The notes under the pieces are model-generated. The model saw nothing but the letters and a program-made list of their open reading frames with translations, ran no database searches and was not told the origin of the DNA. Positions 16,537 through 23,654 of a stretch of DNA of 39,776 bases are shown one piece after another. Made by a program: the position numbers and the translations under genes. The first letter of the stretch is position 1. Each line of letters begins with the position of its first letter. The stretch lies in the IMG/VR virus record IMGVR_UViG_3300025598_000079, positions 1-39,776 of that record, one strand, 5' to 3'. The stretch comes from a virus.

Positions 16537-17640
16537 TTAATATAAGTGTTTAACATGAGATTCGATATGAGTGATTTCTGCGTTAGATAAGTTATAAATT
16601 TGATACAATTCAGTATCTGTAAATATTCGATCTATGAATAGATTCGGAACATACTCAATTTGAGGATTATCTAAAGTAGTTGAGGTACGAGTTCTTAGTA
16701 AAATATAGGTTACTAATTTACTTCTCCAAAAACTACTGTATTTTTCTTTATTCGATACAGCTTCATTTTCTGTGTCAAAGGTAGCAAACAATTTATATCC
16801 AGTTTTATTTGGAGGAATTATTTTTAATGTGTTTAACGGATCAATATCAAACCCTTCTTTTTTATAACTAGTTCCAATTCCCCATTTATCACTTATTCCC
16901 TTTAGGTTATGTTTTTTCTCTTTCGATGGTTTTAATTTATTTAATAACATAAGCTCTGTTGCGTCAGCTATTAATAATATTTTTTCATCAAAATTAGATA
17001 TAACTACACTTTTATTTCTATCAGATAAAGTAATTGATCCAGTATATCCTTTTTTACAAAAAACTGTGCACGTTCTTACTTTTGCATGTTCAAAAGCGTC
17101 CCATCCGTTGATAGTAATATTATATACCCCTGCTTTCTTTAAAGCATCTCTCATAACTTTACCAACGCCTCGAGTTTGTGTTAGCCAATTGGCTTGAATA
17201 ACAAAACAAAAATATTCCGGCATCATTTTCTCTGCCACTTTTTTTGTAAAAAGTTGATATATAGGATTATTTGCTGATGTTCCGTCGTTGTACGGAGGAT
17301 TACCAATCACTAAATCAAAATTCATGTCTGTTTTCCATTCTAAAAAATCTTCTGTAATAGTATTTTCAAATCCATAAACAGTTTTTGCATGATTAGTAAA
17401 TACTCGATATTTATCAAGCAGGAATAAAGAATTATTAACTTTTTCTTTACTTATTCCTAAGGATAGCATTCTTTTTGCTAATAGTACTGCTTCTGTTCCA
17501 TGCCCGCAAGCAATATTTAAAATACGAAGATTAGGTTTAAGCAGAAGTTCATCGGGAATATGAGATATAATATCTTCCCACATTTCTGTACTATCTGGCC
17601 CACCTAAAATTCCTTTGTTTAAATCAACAGCAAATCTCAT
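16537..17640 (-). CDS. Adenine-specific DNA methyltransferase (NPPY, Eco57I/TaqI-like)
   Basis: A 367-residue N6-adenine methyltransferase. Motif I is NIACGHG (42-48), motif IV is NPPY (114-117, in LVIGNPPYNDG). The C-terminal 150 residues resemble the target-recognition region of TaqI/Eco57I enzymes and end with IYNLSNAEITHIESHVK. It would methylate phage DNA at a specific site. TTAGGAGTTAGCG precedes the ATG. Its promoter and leader are identical over 57 bp to those of the helicase C-half gene, which suggests coordinated expression. A nuclease-helicase lies directly upstream, so a restriction-modification role is possible. Confidence 0.9.
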   Translation of the reverse strand: MRFAVDLNKGILGGPDSTEMWEDIISHIPDELLLKPNLRILNIACGHGTEAVLLAKRMLSLGISKEKVNNSLFLLDKYRVFTNHAKTVYGFENTITEDFLEWKTDMNFDLVIGNPPYNDGTSANNPIYQLFTKKVAEKMMPEYFCFVIQANWLTQTRGVGKVMRDALKKAGVYNITINGWDAFEHAKVRTCTVFCKKGYTGSITLSDRNKSVVISNFDEKILLIADATELMLLNKLKPSKEKKHNLKGISDKWGIGTSYKKEGFDIDPLNTLKIIPPNKTGYKLFATFDTENEAVSNKEKYSSFWRSKLVTYILLRTRTSTTLDNPQIEYVPNLFIDRIFTDTELYQIYNLSNAEITHIESHVKHLY

Positions 17641-17644
17641 CGCT

Positions 17645-17701
17645 AACTCCTAATTTCTTACTATATGCATATTATAATACCAAAACGAATTATTGTCAAC
17701 C
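17645..17701. repeat. 57-bp perfect direct repeat, copy 1 (promoter and leader of methyltransferase)
   Basis: Identical base for base to 19141-19197. It contains the -35, the -10, the leader and the AGGAGTT ribosome binding site. The two copies precede the methyltransferase and the helicase C-half. Confidence 0.95.
17671..17699 (-). promoter_or_regulatory. Early promoter TTGACA-17-TATAAT for methyltransferase
   Basis: -35 TTGACA at 17694-17699 and -10 TATAAT at 17671-17676, 17-bp spacer. Both hexamers are consensus. A TGTTGT-N6-ACAACA dyad lies 20 bases upstream. Confidence 0.85.
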
Positions 17702-17719
17702 AAAATTTAGCAATTGATT

Positions 17720-17737
17720 TGTTGTAATTATACAACA
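17720..17737. promoter_or_regulatory. Dyad TGTTGT-N6-ACAACA, copy 1
   Basis: Perfect 6-bp arms with a 6-base gap (AATTAT), between the stop of the helicase C-half and the -35 of the methyltransferase promoter. One of five exact copies in the window. Confidence 0.65.
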
Positions 17738-17748
17738 TTAGTATAACA

Positions 17749-19137
17749 TTAGATAAACAAATTGTCAACTATTTTAGGTTTACTATTTTGTACAATAACA
17801 TCTAAAATTGATTCATTCAAAGTTTTGTTATCTAACAAAATACTTATAGATGATGCGGGAATTCCAAACAAATCAATAAACTCTTTATCTAAATTATTAT
17901 CATTAGCAATGATATTGATACATTCTCTATAACTTTCGCCTTCGAGATTAGCTAAATGATAAACCGAAGTGGCGCTCATATTTAACGCACGAATAGCTTC
18001 ATTGATTGTTTTTTCTATATTCTTTTTCTCTGAATCACTTAACTCATGTTTGCCTGATGCCCCACCTTCTTTGACAAAGTTTTTAGCATCAGCCCCTAAT
18101 ATATCTTTTTTGTCACTCTTTGATTTACCGTCAGCTTTTACACTTGAAAGAATATCAAACACTCCCGATTCTAATGCCGCACTAATGTCAACACTAACAT
18201 CGGCAACTTTGAGTAGATTCTCATTATCACCAAAAATACCAAACATTTCTTCTTCGCTGATCTCGGCTAATACCATAGATCCTTTTACCTCCTTAAATTT
18301 AAATAAATTAATCGAAGATAATACATATTTTACCGCACTTGTAAAGTCATCGGCAAGCCCAGAACGTTGTATGCTAATTGCCTCGTCTAAAATTAACTTT
18401 TCGATATTTTCTGAACGGTTAGGATCAAACGATAAGTCAACAATGATTCCGTATTCTTTATCAGACACCCTGTCATATAATTTATGTTTGTCAGTAGTAG
18501 GTGTCAAACAGCGACTAACTTTTTGAGCAGTGGCGTCAACACTACCGCGATCATAAGCAATCACGGTTGCTTGAATTTCAGGAATAGAATAAGATCTACT
18601 GCCCATTTGATTAGCAATAATTAATACGCCTTTTTTACGCTCAATCTTAGCTTTGTTAATTTCACGAATAGTTTCGTATTGGGCATCTCTGTTGGTTGTA
18701 AAATCGCCATTTAGAACTTTAACATGCCAATCAGGTATAACACGTTCTGCTATGTCAGCGATTTGCGACATTTCTTTTTTGTTGGCAGATACTAATAACA
18801 TAAAACAGTCTACAGATGTATTTGCCAAAGCGGATAAATTTAATTCTGTACGCAAATTATCTTCGCCTATCAAAGATTTTAGTAATTGTCCTACAAATTC
18901 CTTATTACCTAAAGGATTGGCCCAAATTTTAGTCCAACTTGGTTGCACTTTTTCATCTAATTCTTCTACTTGCTGTTTCAAAGAATCAACTTCGGAACAA
19001 TAAAATTTTCGTTTTACAATTCCAGGTTCTTCTTTCTCTAATTGAGAATAAGATGTGTACAAGACACCATCAATATTTTTAGAGATTTTTGCCAATCTTT
19101 GTACGTTTGTACCCGAAGCAAATACTGAAATAAACAT
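17749..19137 (-). CDS. SF2 helicase, C-terminal half (split gene)
   Basis: A 462-residue protein that begins abruptly at helicase motif III: ISVFASGTNVQRL, with SGT at residues 8-10 in place of SAT. The second RecA-like domain follows: a motif IV region (CFMLLVSANKKEM), motif V-like QMGSRSYSIPEIQA (177-190) and motif VI QKVSR (205-209). There is no Walker A or DExx box; those lie in the upstream gene. The C-terminal 200 residues are of unknown function. AGGAGTTGAC precedes the ATG. Expected to act only in complex with the N-half. Confidence 0.85.
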   Translation of the reverse strand: MFISVFASGTNVQRLAKISKNIDGVLYTSYSQLEKEEPGIVKRKFYCSEVDSLKQQVEELDEKVQPSWTKIWANPLGNKEFVGQLLKSLIGEDNLRTELNLSALANTSVDCFMLLVSANKKEMSQIADIAERVIPDWHVKVLNGDFTTNRDAQYETIREINKAKIERKKGVLIIANQMGSRSYSIPEIQATVIAYDRGSVDATAQKVSRCLTPTTDKHKLYDRVSDKEYGIIVDLSFDPNRSENIEKLILDEAISIQRSGLADDFTSAVKYVLSSINLFKFKEVKGSMVLAEISEEEMFGIFGDNENLLKVADVSVDISAALESGVFDILSSVKADGKSKSDKKDILGADAKNFVKEGGASGKHELSDSEKKNIEKTINEAIRALNMSATSVYHLANLEGESYRECINIIANDNNLDKEFIDLFGIPASSISILLDNKTLNESILDVIVQNSKPKIVDNLFI

Positions 19138-19140
19138 GTC

Positions 19141-19197
19141 AACTCCTAATTTCTTACTATATGCATATTATAATACCAAAACGAATTATTGTCAACC
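19141..19197. repeat. 57-bp perfect direct repeat, copy 2 (inside the split helicase)
   Basis: Identical to 17645-17701. It lies between the two helicase halves, supplying promoter and ribosome binding site to the C-half. A likely mechanism is duplication of the methyltransferase promoter into the helicase gene. Confidence 0.95.
19167..19195 (-). promoter_or_regulatory. Early promoter TTGACA-17-TATAAT for helicase C-half
   Basis: -35 at 19190-19195, -10 at 19167-19172, 17-bp spacer. Sequence identical to the methyltransferase promoter. Confidence 0.85.
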
Positions 19198-19215
19198 GTT
19201 TTCAGCTCTTTTGAG

Positions 19216-19233
19216 TGTTGTTTTTATACAACA
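19216..19233. promoter_or_regulatory. Dyad TGTTGT-N6-ACAACA, copy 2
   Basis: Arms at 19216-19221 and 19228-19233 with gap TTTTAT. It overlaps the last codons and stop of the helicase N-half and lies 20 bases upstream of the C-half promoter, the same distance as copy 1. Confidence 0.65.
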
Positions 19234-20063
19234 TTAAATAAAAAGTCCAATTTAGCCACTTGATTTTCTGTGTGTGTACCAAAATCACCTTCATCAGCAA
19301 ATACAAAGATATCATCATTTGGAATATCTGCTATCCATTGGTGTTTGGCGATAAATTCTGTTAAATCACCGTGTAGACTAATGGGAACGATGATTCGCAA
19401 ACCTTGATCTAAATAAGATTGCGCGGTTTCTTCAGCGTTTGGATCATTAATGTCAATGTAACGAATATCTGCAAAATCTTTATATCTATTTAATTCTTCT
19501 GTAAATGAAGAATGAACTGATAACCAATAAGCTGGAAGTAACATTACCTTATTGCCATATTCTGCCGTAATTCGATTAAACAACATCAATGCCCAAATTG
19601 TTTTACCAAACCTGGGACATAAGTTGGCGATTATAGACGATTTATTAGTGCCTTTGGCAAAAATATCCATTGCCTTATCTAAATTCTGTTCTTGAATTTT
19701 GCGTAAAATTACATTAGGGCGCACTCGCTCACCTTCTAGTTCAGTCACAATATTATCAATATAGGCAAATACTTCTGCGGCATTTTTTGCGGGGATTTTA
19801 AACCATTCTGTGCCGGCATTATCTTTTTTATGCCAAAGACCTTTACCACGTAAAATTTCATGTACATCAAAATCACGGGCTATTTTTTTAAGTCCAACCC
19901 ATTCGCCAATTTTTACTTTACCTTCCCATTCTGCTGATCCACCTTGTTCGGCAATACGTATATCTGTGTCGCGATGACTATCACCAATTTTAGTAAGTAT
20001 ATATCCGTCTTCAGCAAATTCTTTCATTGCTGAAGGGTATGAATAAGCATATAAATTGATCAT
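19224..20063 (-). CDS. GIY-YIG-like (T5orf172/MUG113) domain fused to SF2 helicase N-terminal half
   Basis: A 279-residue protein. Residues 5-90 fit the GIY-YIG relatives T5orf172/MUG113: GYILTKIGDSHRDTDIR (20-36), VHE at 67-69 and EWF at 86-88. From 110 on it is the first RecA domain of an SF2 helicase: Walker A-like CPRFGKT (149-155) and motif II DEGD (257-260). It stops 19 residues after DEGD, before motif III, which opens the next gene. A consensus-like promoter (20118-20146) precedes it. The two halves together would make a nuclease-ATPase similar to the motor of restriction or defence systems. Confidence 0.8.
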   Translation of the reverse strand: MINLYAYSYPSAMKEFAEDGYILTKIGDSHRDTDIRIAEQGGSAEWEGKVKIGEWVGLKKIARDFDVHEILRGKGLWHKKDNAGTEWFKIPAKNAAEVFAYIDNIVTELEGERVRPNVILRKIQEQNLDKAMDIFAKGTNKSSIIANLCPRFGKTIWALMLFNRITAEYGNKVMLLPAYWLSVHSSFTEELNRYKDFADIRYIDINDPNAEETAQSYLDQGLRIIVPISLHGDLTEFIAKHQWIADIPNDDIFVFADEGDFGTHTENQVAKLDFLFNVV

Positions 20064-20117
20064 AATTATTTTTCCCAGTTAGCAGTTAAGTACCATTACT
20101 TAATTGTCTATGTGTAT

Positions 20118-20146
20118 ATTGTAATGTCAAATTAAATTATTGTCAA
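20118..20146 (-). promoter_or_regulatory. Early promoter TTGACA-17-TACAAT for nuclease-helicase N-half
   Basis: -35 TTGACA at 20141-20146, -10 TACAAT at 20118-20123, 17-bp spacer. The hairpin terminator at 20158-20182 is immediately upstream, so the cassette is an independent transcription unit. Confidence 0.75.
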
Positions 20147-20157
20147 CCAAAATTCAC

Positions 20158-20182
20158 AAAAATACCCCGAATCAACGGGGTA
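20158..20182 (-). terminator. Rho-independent terminator
   Basis: A 7-bp stem TACCCCG/CGGGGTA (20163-20169 with 20176-20182), six-base loop, followed on the minus strand by a short T-tract (20158-20162). It closes the four-gene early unit that begins at 21254. Confidence 0.75.
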
Positions 20183-20238
20183 AATTTATGTTGTTTTTTA
20201 ACAATATTTTAAGCAGAACTTGTTAGAATCTCTAGAAT

Positions 20239-20424
20239 TTAGTCTTCATTAATGGCATCTATACTGTCTAGACTGATGTCTACCATATCCCAATTTTCTT
20301 CAAAGTCTAGCTCATTATTGTTCAGTTGTTCTTGAATCATTGCCAGTGCTTCCTCTTCAGTTTCTGCGTCAACTGAAGTGTTTGTATACATGGGTATTGA
20401 TATCGAATAATAAAAAGTTTTCAT
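20239..20424 (-). CDS. Small acidic early protein
   Basis: 61 residues, MKTFYYSISIPMYTNTSVDA..., strongly acidic (EETEEEALAMIQEQLNNNEL-type helix, then ENWDMVDISLDSIDAINED). A beta-alpha-beta outline is likely. CAGGAATAACAA precedes the ATG. Last gene before the terminator at 20158-20182. Not recognised. Confidence 0.6.
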   Translation of the reverse strand: MKTFYYSISIPMYTNTSVDAETEEEALAMIQEQLNNNELDFEENWDMVDISLDSIDAINED

Positions 20425-20471
20425 TTGTTATTCCTGTTCATTTGATTAAATGGCACGATATTAATTGTAAA

Positions 20472-20684
20472 CTAGCGCCTAATAATATTAAAAATTGATT
20501 GCTGAAGATCAGCCACTTCATCATTAGGTACGAACCAATCAGTAGCCGGATCCCAATATTCGCCATCTTTAGGAGAATAATAGAGAACACGACCATTAGG
20601 GTATTTAAATGGACCTTCCAAACCCTCACGTGGGCCGTAAGCATCACGCATGACATCAACAGCATCTTTTACACGATATCCCAT
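20472..20684 (-). CDS. Small early protein, unknown
   Basis: 70 residues starting MGYRVKDAVDVMRDAYGPRE. The ATG at 20684 follows the stop of the upstream gene by one base and has TTGGGAGAGTAAT before it, so I prefer it over the start at 20705. Aromatic and charged segments (VLYYSPKDGEYWDPATDWF) suggest a folded domain. Not recognised. Confidence 0.6.
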   Translation of the reverse strand: MGYRVKDAVDVMRDAYGPREGLEGPFKYPNGRVLYYSPKDGEYWDPATDWFVPNDEVADLQQSIFNIIRR

Positions 20685-20685
20685 A

Positions 20686-20979
20686 TTACTCTCCCAAGTT
20701 TTCAACAGTAGACTTATAAAAGTAATTACGATAACTGCGGATCTTACTTTGACGATTGGTATGTGTGTCGTTTATTTTAACAGTATAACCCCTAGCCTCT
20801 AATGCGTCAATCAGTATTGACAAATCACAGTCTTCTTCCAAAAACACATTGCCATTTTTAACATAACTAAAGTAACTGATTTTGTCAGCAATACCCAAAC
20901 GCTCTAACCGAGCCAAGGGAAAACGAACCCAGCCATGACCAGGATCATCAAATTTTCTAAGTACGATTGATTTTGTCAT
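20686..20979 (-). CDS. Conserved DPGHGW-type early protein
   Basis: 97 residues. DDPGHGWVRFPLARLERLGI, ADKISYFSY, FLEEDCDLSI and TNRQSKIRSYRNYFY fit a conserved family of unknown function found in phages and some bacteria. The conserved acidic and basic patches suggest interaction with nucleic acid or a host protein, but no activity is known to me. Middle gene of the unit driven by the promoter at 21286-21314. Confidence 0.75.
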   Translation of the reverse strand: MTKSIVLRKFDDPGHGWVRFPLARLERLGIADKISYFSYVKNGNVFLEEDCDLSILIDALEARGYTVKINDTHTNRQSKIRSYRNYFYKSTVENLGE

Positions 20980-20990
20980 TGCTAGTCTCC

Positions 20991-21254
20991 TTAATTGTAT
21001 TCGTAAAATTTAACACTGGTGTCCAATGCTGTCAATTGCGCCGCCGCTTCACGCAGAGCTTTGTATCGACGAGCAACTTCTGCGCGGGGCAACTCGCCAT
21101 CGCAAGTCAAGTTCTCAGGGCTCAAGTCCGAGTCAATGCTATTAGCAATCTTCTGTCTATCTTCGGCATTTTGGATGCTCAATTGCTTGCCTCCAAAGAT
21201 AGCGTTCCAACGGTTTTTTTGATCTACATACGCGGTTAGTGCTGATACTTTCAT
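20991..21254 (-). CDS. Small early protein, unknown
   Basis: 87 residues, mostly helical and charged (MKVSALTAYVDQKNRWNAIF, then RAEVARRYKALREAAAQLTA). AAAGGAGCAGTAA precedes the ATG, and the promoter lies 32 bases upstream. First gene of the four-gene early unit. Not recognised. Confidence 0.6.
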   Translation of the reverse strand: MKVSALTAYVDQKNRWNAIFGGKQLSIQNAEDRQKIANSIDSDLSPENLTCDGELPRAEVARRYKALREAAAQLTALDTSVKFYEYN

Positions 21255-21285
21255 TTACTGCTCCTTTTTTAACTACAATACAAGT

Positions 21286-21314
21286 ATTATACAACCAAAA
21301 TTAATATTCGTCAA
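21286..21314 (-). promoter_or_regulatory. Early promoter TTGACG-17-TATAAT
   Basis: -35 at 21309-21314, -10 at 21286-21291. The -35 lies inside the last codons of the upstream gene (Val-Asp-Glu-Tyr-stop). A hairpin GTTGCG-TTCA-CGCAAC (21324-21339) lies just upstream. Core sequence is nearly identical to the promoters at 21855, 22463 and 24830. Confidence 0.85.
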
Positions 21315-21522
21315 CCAAAACACCGTTGCGTTCACGCAACAAAAGTATAATGTCACGTGTCATTTCGCGGTCAAAACTGTCACCCAAAAACTCTACAGTG
21401 GCAAAATCTGGATGATTTTTAAGCAGGTCTGTGGCTTGTTCAACTTCAGCTTGGCTGGCACCAATGTCGTAAATACCATCATCGCCATAAAAACTCAAAA
21501 CATATTGGGTAAAATCATTCAT
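21301..21522 (-). CDS. Small early protein, unknown
   Basis: 73 residues starting MNDFTQYVLSFYGDDGIYDI. The ATG at 21522 has AAAGGAGAACGCA before it; the longer frame to 21561 overlaps the upstream gene. Acidic, with a helix-turn-helix-like spacing (GASQAEVEQATDLLKNHPDF) that is not diagnostic. Its 3' end carries the -35 of the next promoter. Not recognised. Confidence 0.6.
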   Translation of the reverse strand: MNDFTQYVLSFYGDDGIYDIGASQAEVEQATDLLKNHPDFATVEFLGDSFDREMTRDIILLLRERNGVLVDEY

Positions 21523-21548
21523 TGCGTTCTCCTTTGTTATGAGGAAAA

Positions 21549-21821
21549 TCAAGCAGACCAATATGACTCACTAGCGGGTGAGCAATAATACGGAGTGTCA
21601 TAACGCTCACTAAATTCCTTACCACCCATTAGGTTTGTCTTGGTAACATAAGTTTCAAACACTTCAACTACAAAGCCCAACTTACGTTTGGCTTCGGCAA
21701 CGGTGTTGATGTAGTCTTGAGTCACTGGCTCAAAGTCCTGTTTGGCAACCAATCGTTTACCTTTTTTAACACGGCGGTCGGCTTTGTAAATTTCGATTGT
21801 GTATTCTGTAAGTTTTGACAT
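21549..21821 (-). CDS. Small early protein, unknown
   Basis: 90 residues starting MSKLTEYTIEIYKADRRVKK. CAGGAGTTAAAA precedes the ATG at 21821; the apparent earlier start lies in the promoter. Basic first half, aromatic end (RYDTPYYCSPASESYWSA). Not recognised. Promoter at 21855-21883. Confidence 0.6.
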   Translation of the reverse strand: MSKLTEYTIEIYKADRRVKKGKRLVAKQDFEPVTQDYINTVAEAKRKLGFVVEVFETYVTKTNLMGGKEFSERYDTPYYCSPASESYWSA

Positions 21822-21854
21822 TTTTAACTCCTGTTTGTTGTTGTCTATGTAGTT

Positions 21855-21883
21855 ATTATACAACCAAAATCAATATTCGTCAA
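21855..21883 (-). promoter_or_regulatory. Early promoter TTGACG-17-TATAAT
   Basis: -35 TTGACG at 21878-21883, -10 TATAAT at 21855-21860, 17-bp spacer. The terminator and dyad at 21886-21915 abut it upstream. Confidence 0.85.
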
Positions 21884-21885
21884 CC

Positions 21886-21915
21886 AAAAAAACTGTTGTA
21901 ATAAAACAACAGTTT
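21886..21915 (-). terminator. Terminator containing dyad TGTTGT-N6-ACAACA, copy 3
   Basis: The dyad (21894-21911) is extended to a 10-bp stem AAACTGTTGT/ACAACAGTTT (21890-21899 with 21906-21915), followed by seven T on the minus strand. It ends the two-gene unit from 22435. Confidence 0.8.
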
Positions 21916-22106
21916 TAAGGCCATTGATTCCAACGAGCGTCATGCTCTATTTGAGCACAAGCCATTACATCGTCGAACATGCGCATGAATTCTTCACTCA
22001 TGTGGTTTTCCCGACGCATAAATTCGGACAACATTGACATTTCATGTACCACTCGACTTGAGTGTGTCACGGTGTCTTGCCATTCTTCTTTTGTGAAACT
22101 TGTCAT
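21915..22106 (-). CDS. Small early protein, unknown
   Basis: 63 residues starting MTSFTKEEWQDTVTHSSRVV. AGGAGAAGACA precedes the ATG at 22106. Met-rich helical (MSMLSEFMRRENHMSEEFMR), ending with Trp residues. Stop codon overlaps the terminator stem. Not recognised. Confidence 0.6.
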   Translation of the reverse strand: MTSFTKEEWQDTVTHSSRVVHEMSMLSEFMRRENHMSEEFMRMFDDVMACAQIEHDARWNQWP

Positions 22107-22123
22107 TGTCTTCTCCTGGTTTA

Positions 22124-22435
22124 TCACCAAGCCAAGACCTTTGTGGGGCTGGTGATTTTACCTATATATTCCAACTGGTCTTGTTCGAATTCGGTTTTAA
22201 AATCGTTTGATACCAAATCCCAACCGATGATGTGTTCTTTGTAGAACTCGCTGTTTTCTTCGATTTGTGAGCGTAGAGCCATTACGGCTGTGGTAGCTTC
22301 GTCGTTGTTTTTAATGTTCTTGACAAAGTAGTCATTGCCACCTTTGAATTTCCAATACTGAGGACACACACCTTTACCGTCCCAATCGTGCGCACTATAA
22401 TTTTCTTGTGTTTGGGTTTGGATATGTAATTTCAT
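22124..22435 (-). CDS. Early protein whose first 22 codons are duplicated
   Basis: 103 residues starting MKLHIQTQTQENYSAHDWDG. CAGGAGCAAGC precedes the ATG. The promoter, leader and first 22 codons are repeated exactly at 24738-24862. After residue 22 this copy continues as an intact protein (VCPQYWKFKGGNDYFVKNIK...). I take this one as the original gene and the other as a truncated copy. Not recognised. A CPQYWKFKGG stretch suggests a folded beta-rich domain. Confidence 0.65.
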   Translation of the reverse strand: MKLHIQTQTQENYSAHDWDGKGVCPQYWKFKGGNDYFVKNIKNNDEATTAVMALRSQIEENSEFYKEHIIGWDLVSNDFKTEFEQDQLEYIGKITSPTKVLAW

Positions 22436-22495
22436 GCTTGCTCCTGTTTGTTGTATGTAGTTATTATACAACCAAAATCATTATTCGTCAACCAA
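22371..22495. repeat. 125-bp perfect direct repeat, copy A
   Basis: Identical to 24738-24862 over all 125 bases. It includes promoter, leader, ribosome binding site and 22 codons of the MKLHIQ gene. Together the copies flank 2.24 kb with two lipoprotein genes. Confidence 0.97.
22463..22491 (-). promoter_or_regulatory. Early promoter TTGACG-17-TATAAT (repeat copy A)
   Basis: -35 at 22486-22491, -10 at 22463-22468, 17-bp spacer. An imperfect inverted pair GTTGTAT/ATACAAC (22451-22457 and 22466-22472) spans the -10 and start region. Confidence 0.85.
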
Positions 22496-22510
22496 AACAC
22501 CGTTGACCGA

Positions 22511-23482
22511 TCACCTGCCCCAAACCATGTTAGCGTCAGCCAACATGACATCACCCACCGTGACTGTGAGATTGTGACTGACAACACCGTCTTTGACAAC
22601 ACCCTGAGAAACTGTGAAATTGTGAACACGCGTTGAGCCTAACTCCGATTGAAGTGTCGCGACAAAGGGCTCGATCGTGGCGGGTATTGCCAGTGTGTCA
22701 TTCAAGTTGGTGTAAAAGTAAAAGTTGAGAGCGCTGGCTTGAACACTTGAGTGCCATCTGCCGGGGTTGGCATTGGTGCCATACTGCCACCTAGGGCTGG
22801 CTAACTTCATTGCGTCTTCATTATTTGTTGAGCCAACCAGATTGTCAATCCACCCACGGGCAAAAGATGATAGTGTTGAGTCACTGGCTAACTCTGCGTC
22901 CAAGTAGTCTAGATCCATGGGCCCCACAATACTTGCCACGCCCTTGATGGGGTAAAGACCTGTTTGCGCTTGATAAGCCATAACCGAATACACTGCCATG
23001 TGCCCGCCAGCGCTGACCCCGCCCACACACAGGCCCTTTGCGGTTACCGTGGCGTTGACCTGTTGCCATTGCGCATTGTTGAATTTGTTGCCATTGCCCT
23101 GATTCATCAACAAGTCTAAAACTGTCATGGCATCTGCCAACACATCCGCATCGCTGATCACGGGCACCAACCTGTAGTTCATGTTGACCACCGTGTAGCC
23201 CGCTTGAGAGATTTCGAGCGCATCGGCTGAGTTATCGGACTTGTCGCCACCATTCCACCCTCCACCGTGTATCCAAAGAACAACACCCTGTGAGGCACCT
23301 GGGGGAGTGTAGATGTCGGCGGTTTCCAGCGGATCGTTGCCGTATGTTGTTGTAGCCACTGTGACCTGAGCCACCTGAGCAGATGCCAGAGCCGATTGAG
23401 GAGCCTGGGTCGAACCTCCACCACCACAGGCTGTGAGAGCGACGGTTGATAAAAAAGAGAGTGTGATCAGTAGTTGTTTCAT
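22511..23482 (-). CDS. Lipoprotein alpha/beta hydrolase (carboxylesterase, BD-FAE/HSL-like)
   Basis: A 323-residue lipid-anchored esterase candidate. The signal peptide ends in the lipobox LTAC with Cys19, followed by GGGG. The catalytic fold shows the oxyanion motif IHGGGW (71-76) and nucleophile elbow GVSAGG (Ser157). Asp262 (TNLNDTLAIP) and His303 (VVSHNL) are candidates for the rest of the triad. The substrate is unknown; relatives cleave acyl or feruloyl esters. It has its own promoter (23520-23548). Third-position G/C use looks higher than in neighbouring early genes. Unusual phage cargo. Confidence 0.85.
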   Translation of the reverse strand: MKQLLITLSFLSTVALTACGGGGSTQAPQSALASAQVAQVTVATTTYGNDPLETADIYTPPGASQGVVLWIHGGGWNGGDKSDNSADALEISQAGYTVVNMNYRLVPVISDADVLADAMTVLDLLMNQGNGNKFNNAQWQQVNATVTAKGLCVGGVSAGGHMAVYSVMAYQAQTGLYPIKGVASIVGPMDLDYLDAELASDSTLSSFARGWIDNLVGSTNNEDAMKLASPRWQYGTNANPGRWHSSVQASALNFYFYTNLNDTLAIPATIEPFVATLQSELGSTRVHNFTVSQGVVKDGVVSHNLTVTVGDVMLADANMVWGR

Positions 23483-23519
23483 TTACATTCCTCTGTGTGT
23501 ATCTCGTTAAGATGAGTCT

Positions 23520-23548
23520 ATTATACTATAACTTATGTGATTTGTCAA
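23520..23548 (-). promoter_or_regulatory. Early-type promoter TTGACA-17-TATAAT for hydrolase lipoprotein
   Basis: -35 at 23543-23548, -10 at 23520-23525, 17-bp spacer, both consensus. Spacer sequence is unlike the repeated TTTGGTTG-type early promoters, consistent with separate origin. Confidence 0.8.
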
Positions 23549-23601
23549 GCGTTTTTTGAAAATATTTGAGAATTTGGGCATCTTTACATTTCTTTACAAA
23601 G

Positions 23602-23619
23602 TGTTGTATTCCTACAACA
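23602..23619. promoter_or_regulatory. Dyad TGTTGT-N6-ACAACA, copy 4
   Basis: Arms 23602-23607 and 23614-23619, gap ATTCCT, extended by one G-C pair. It lies between the two lipoprotein genes and is followed on the minus strand by TTTG, so it may act as a weak terminator or an operator. Confidence 0.6.
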
Positions 23620-23654
23620 CCTTGTACCGTGATGTTAGTCTTGATTAGTCCGGA

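Noticed and set aside
17969-18526. Plus-strand frame of 185 codons
   Set aside because: It is antisense to the helicase C-half, whose motifs are clear. Ser/Leu-rich composition is typical of an antisense shadow.
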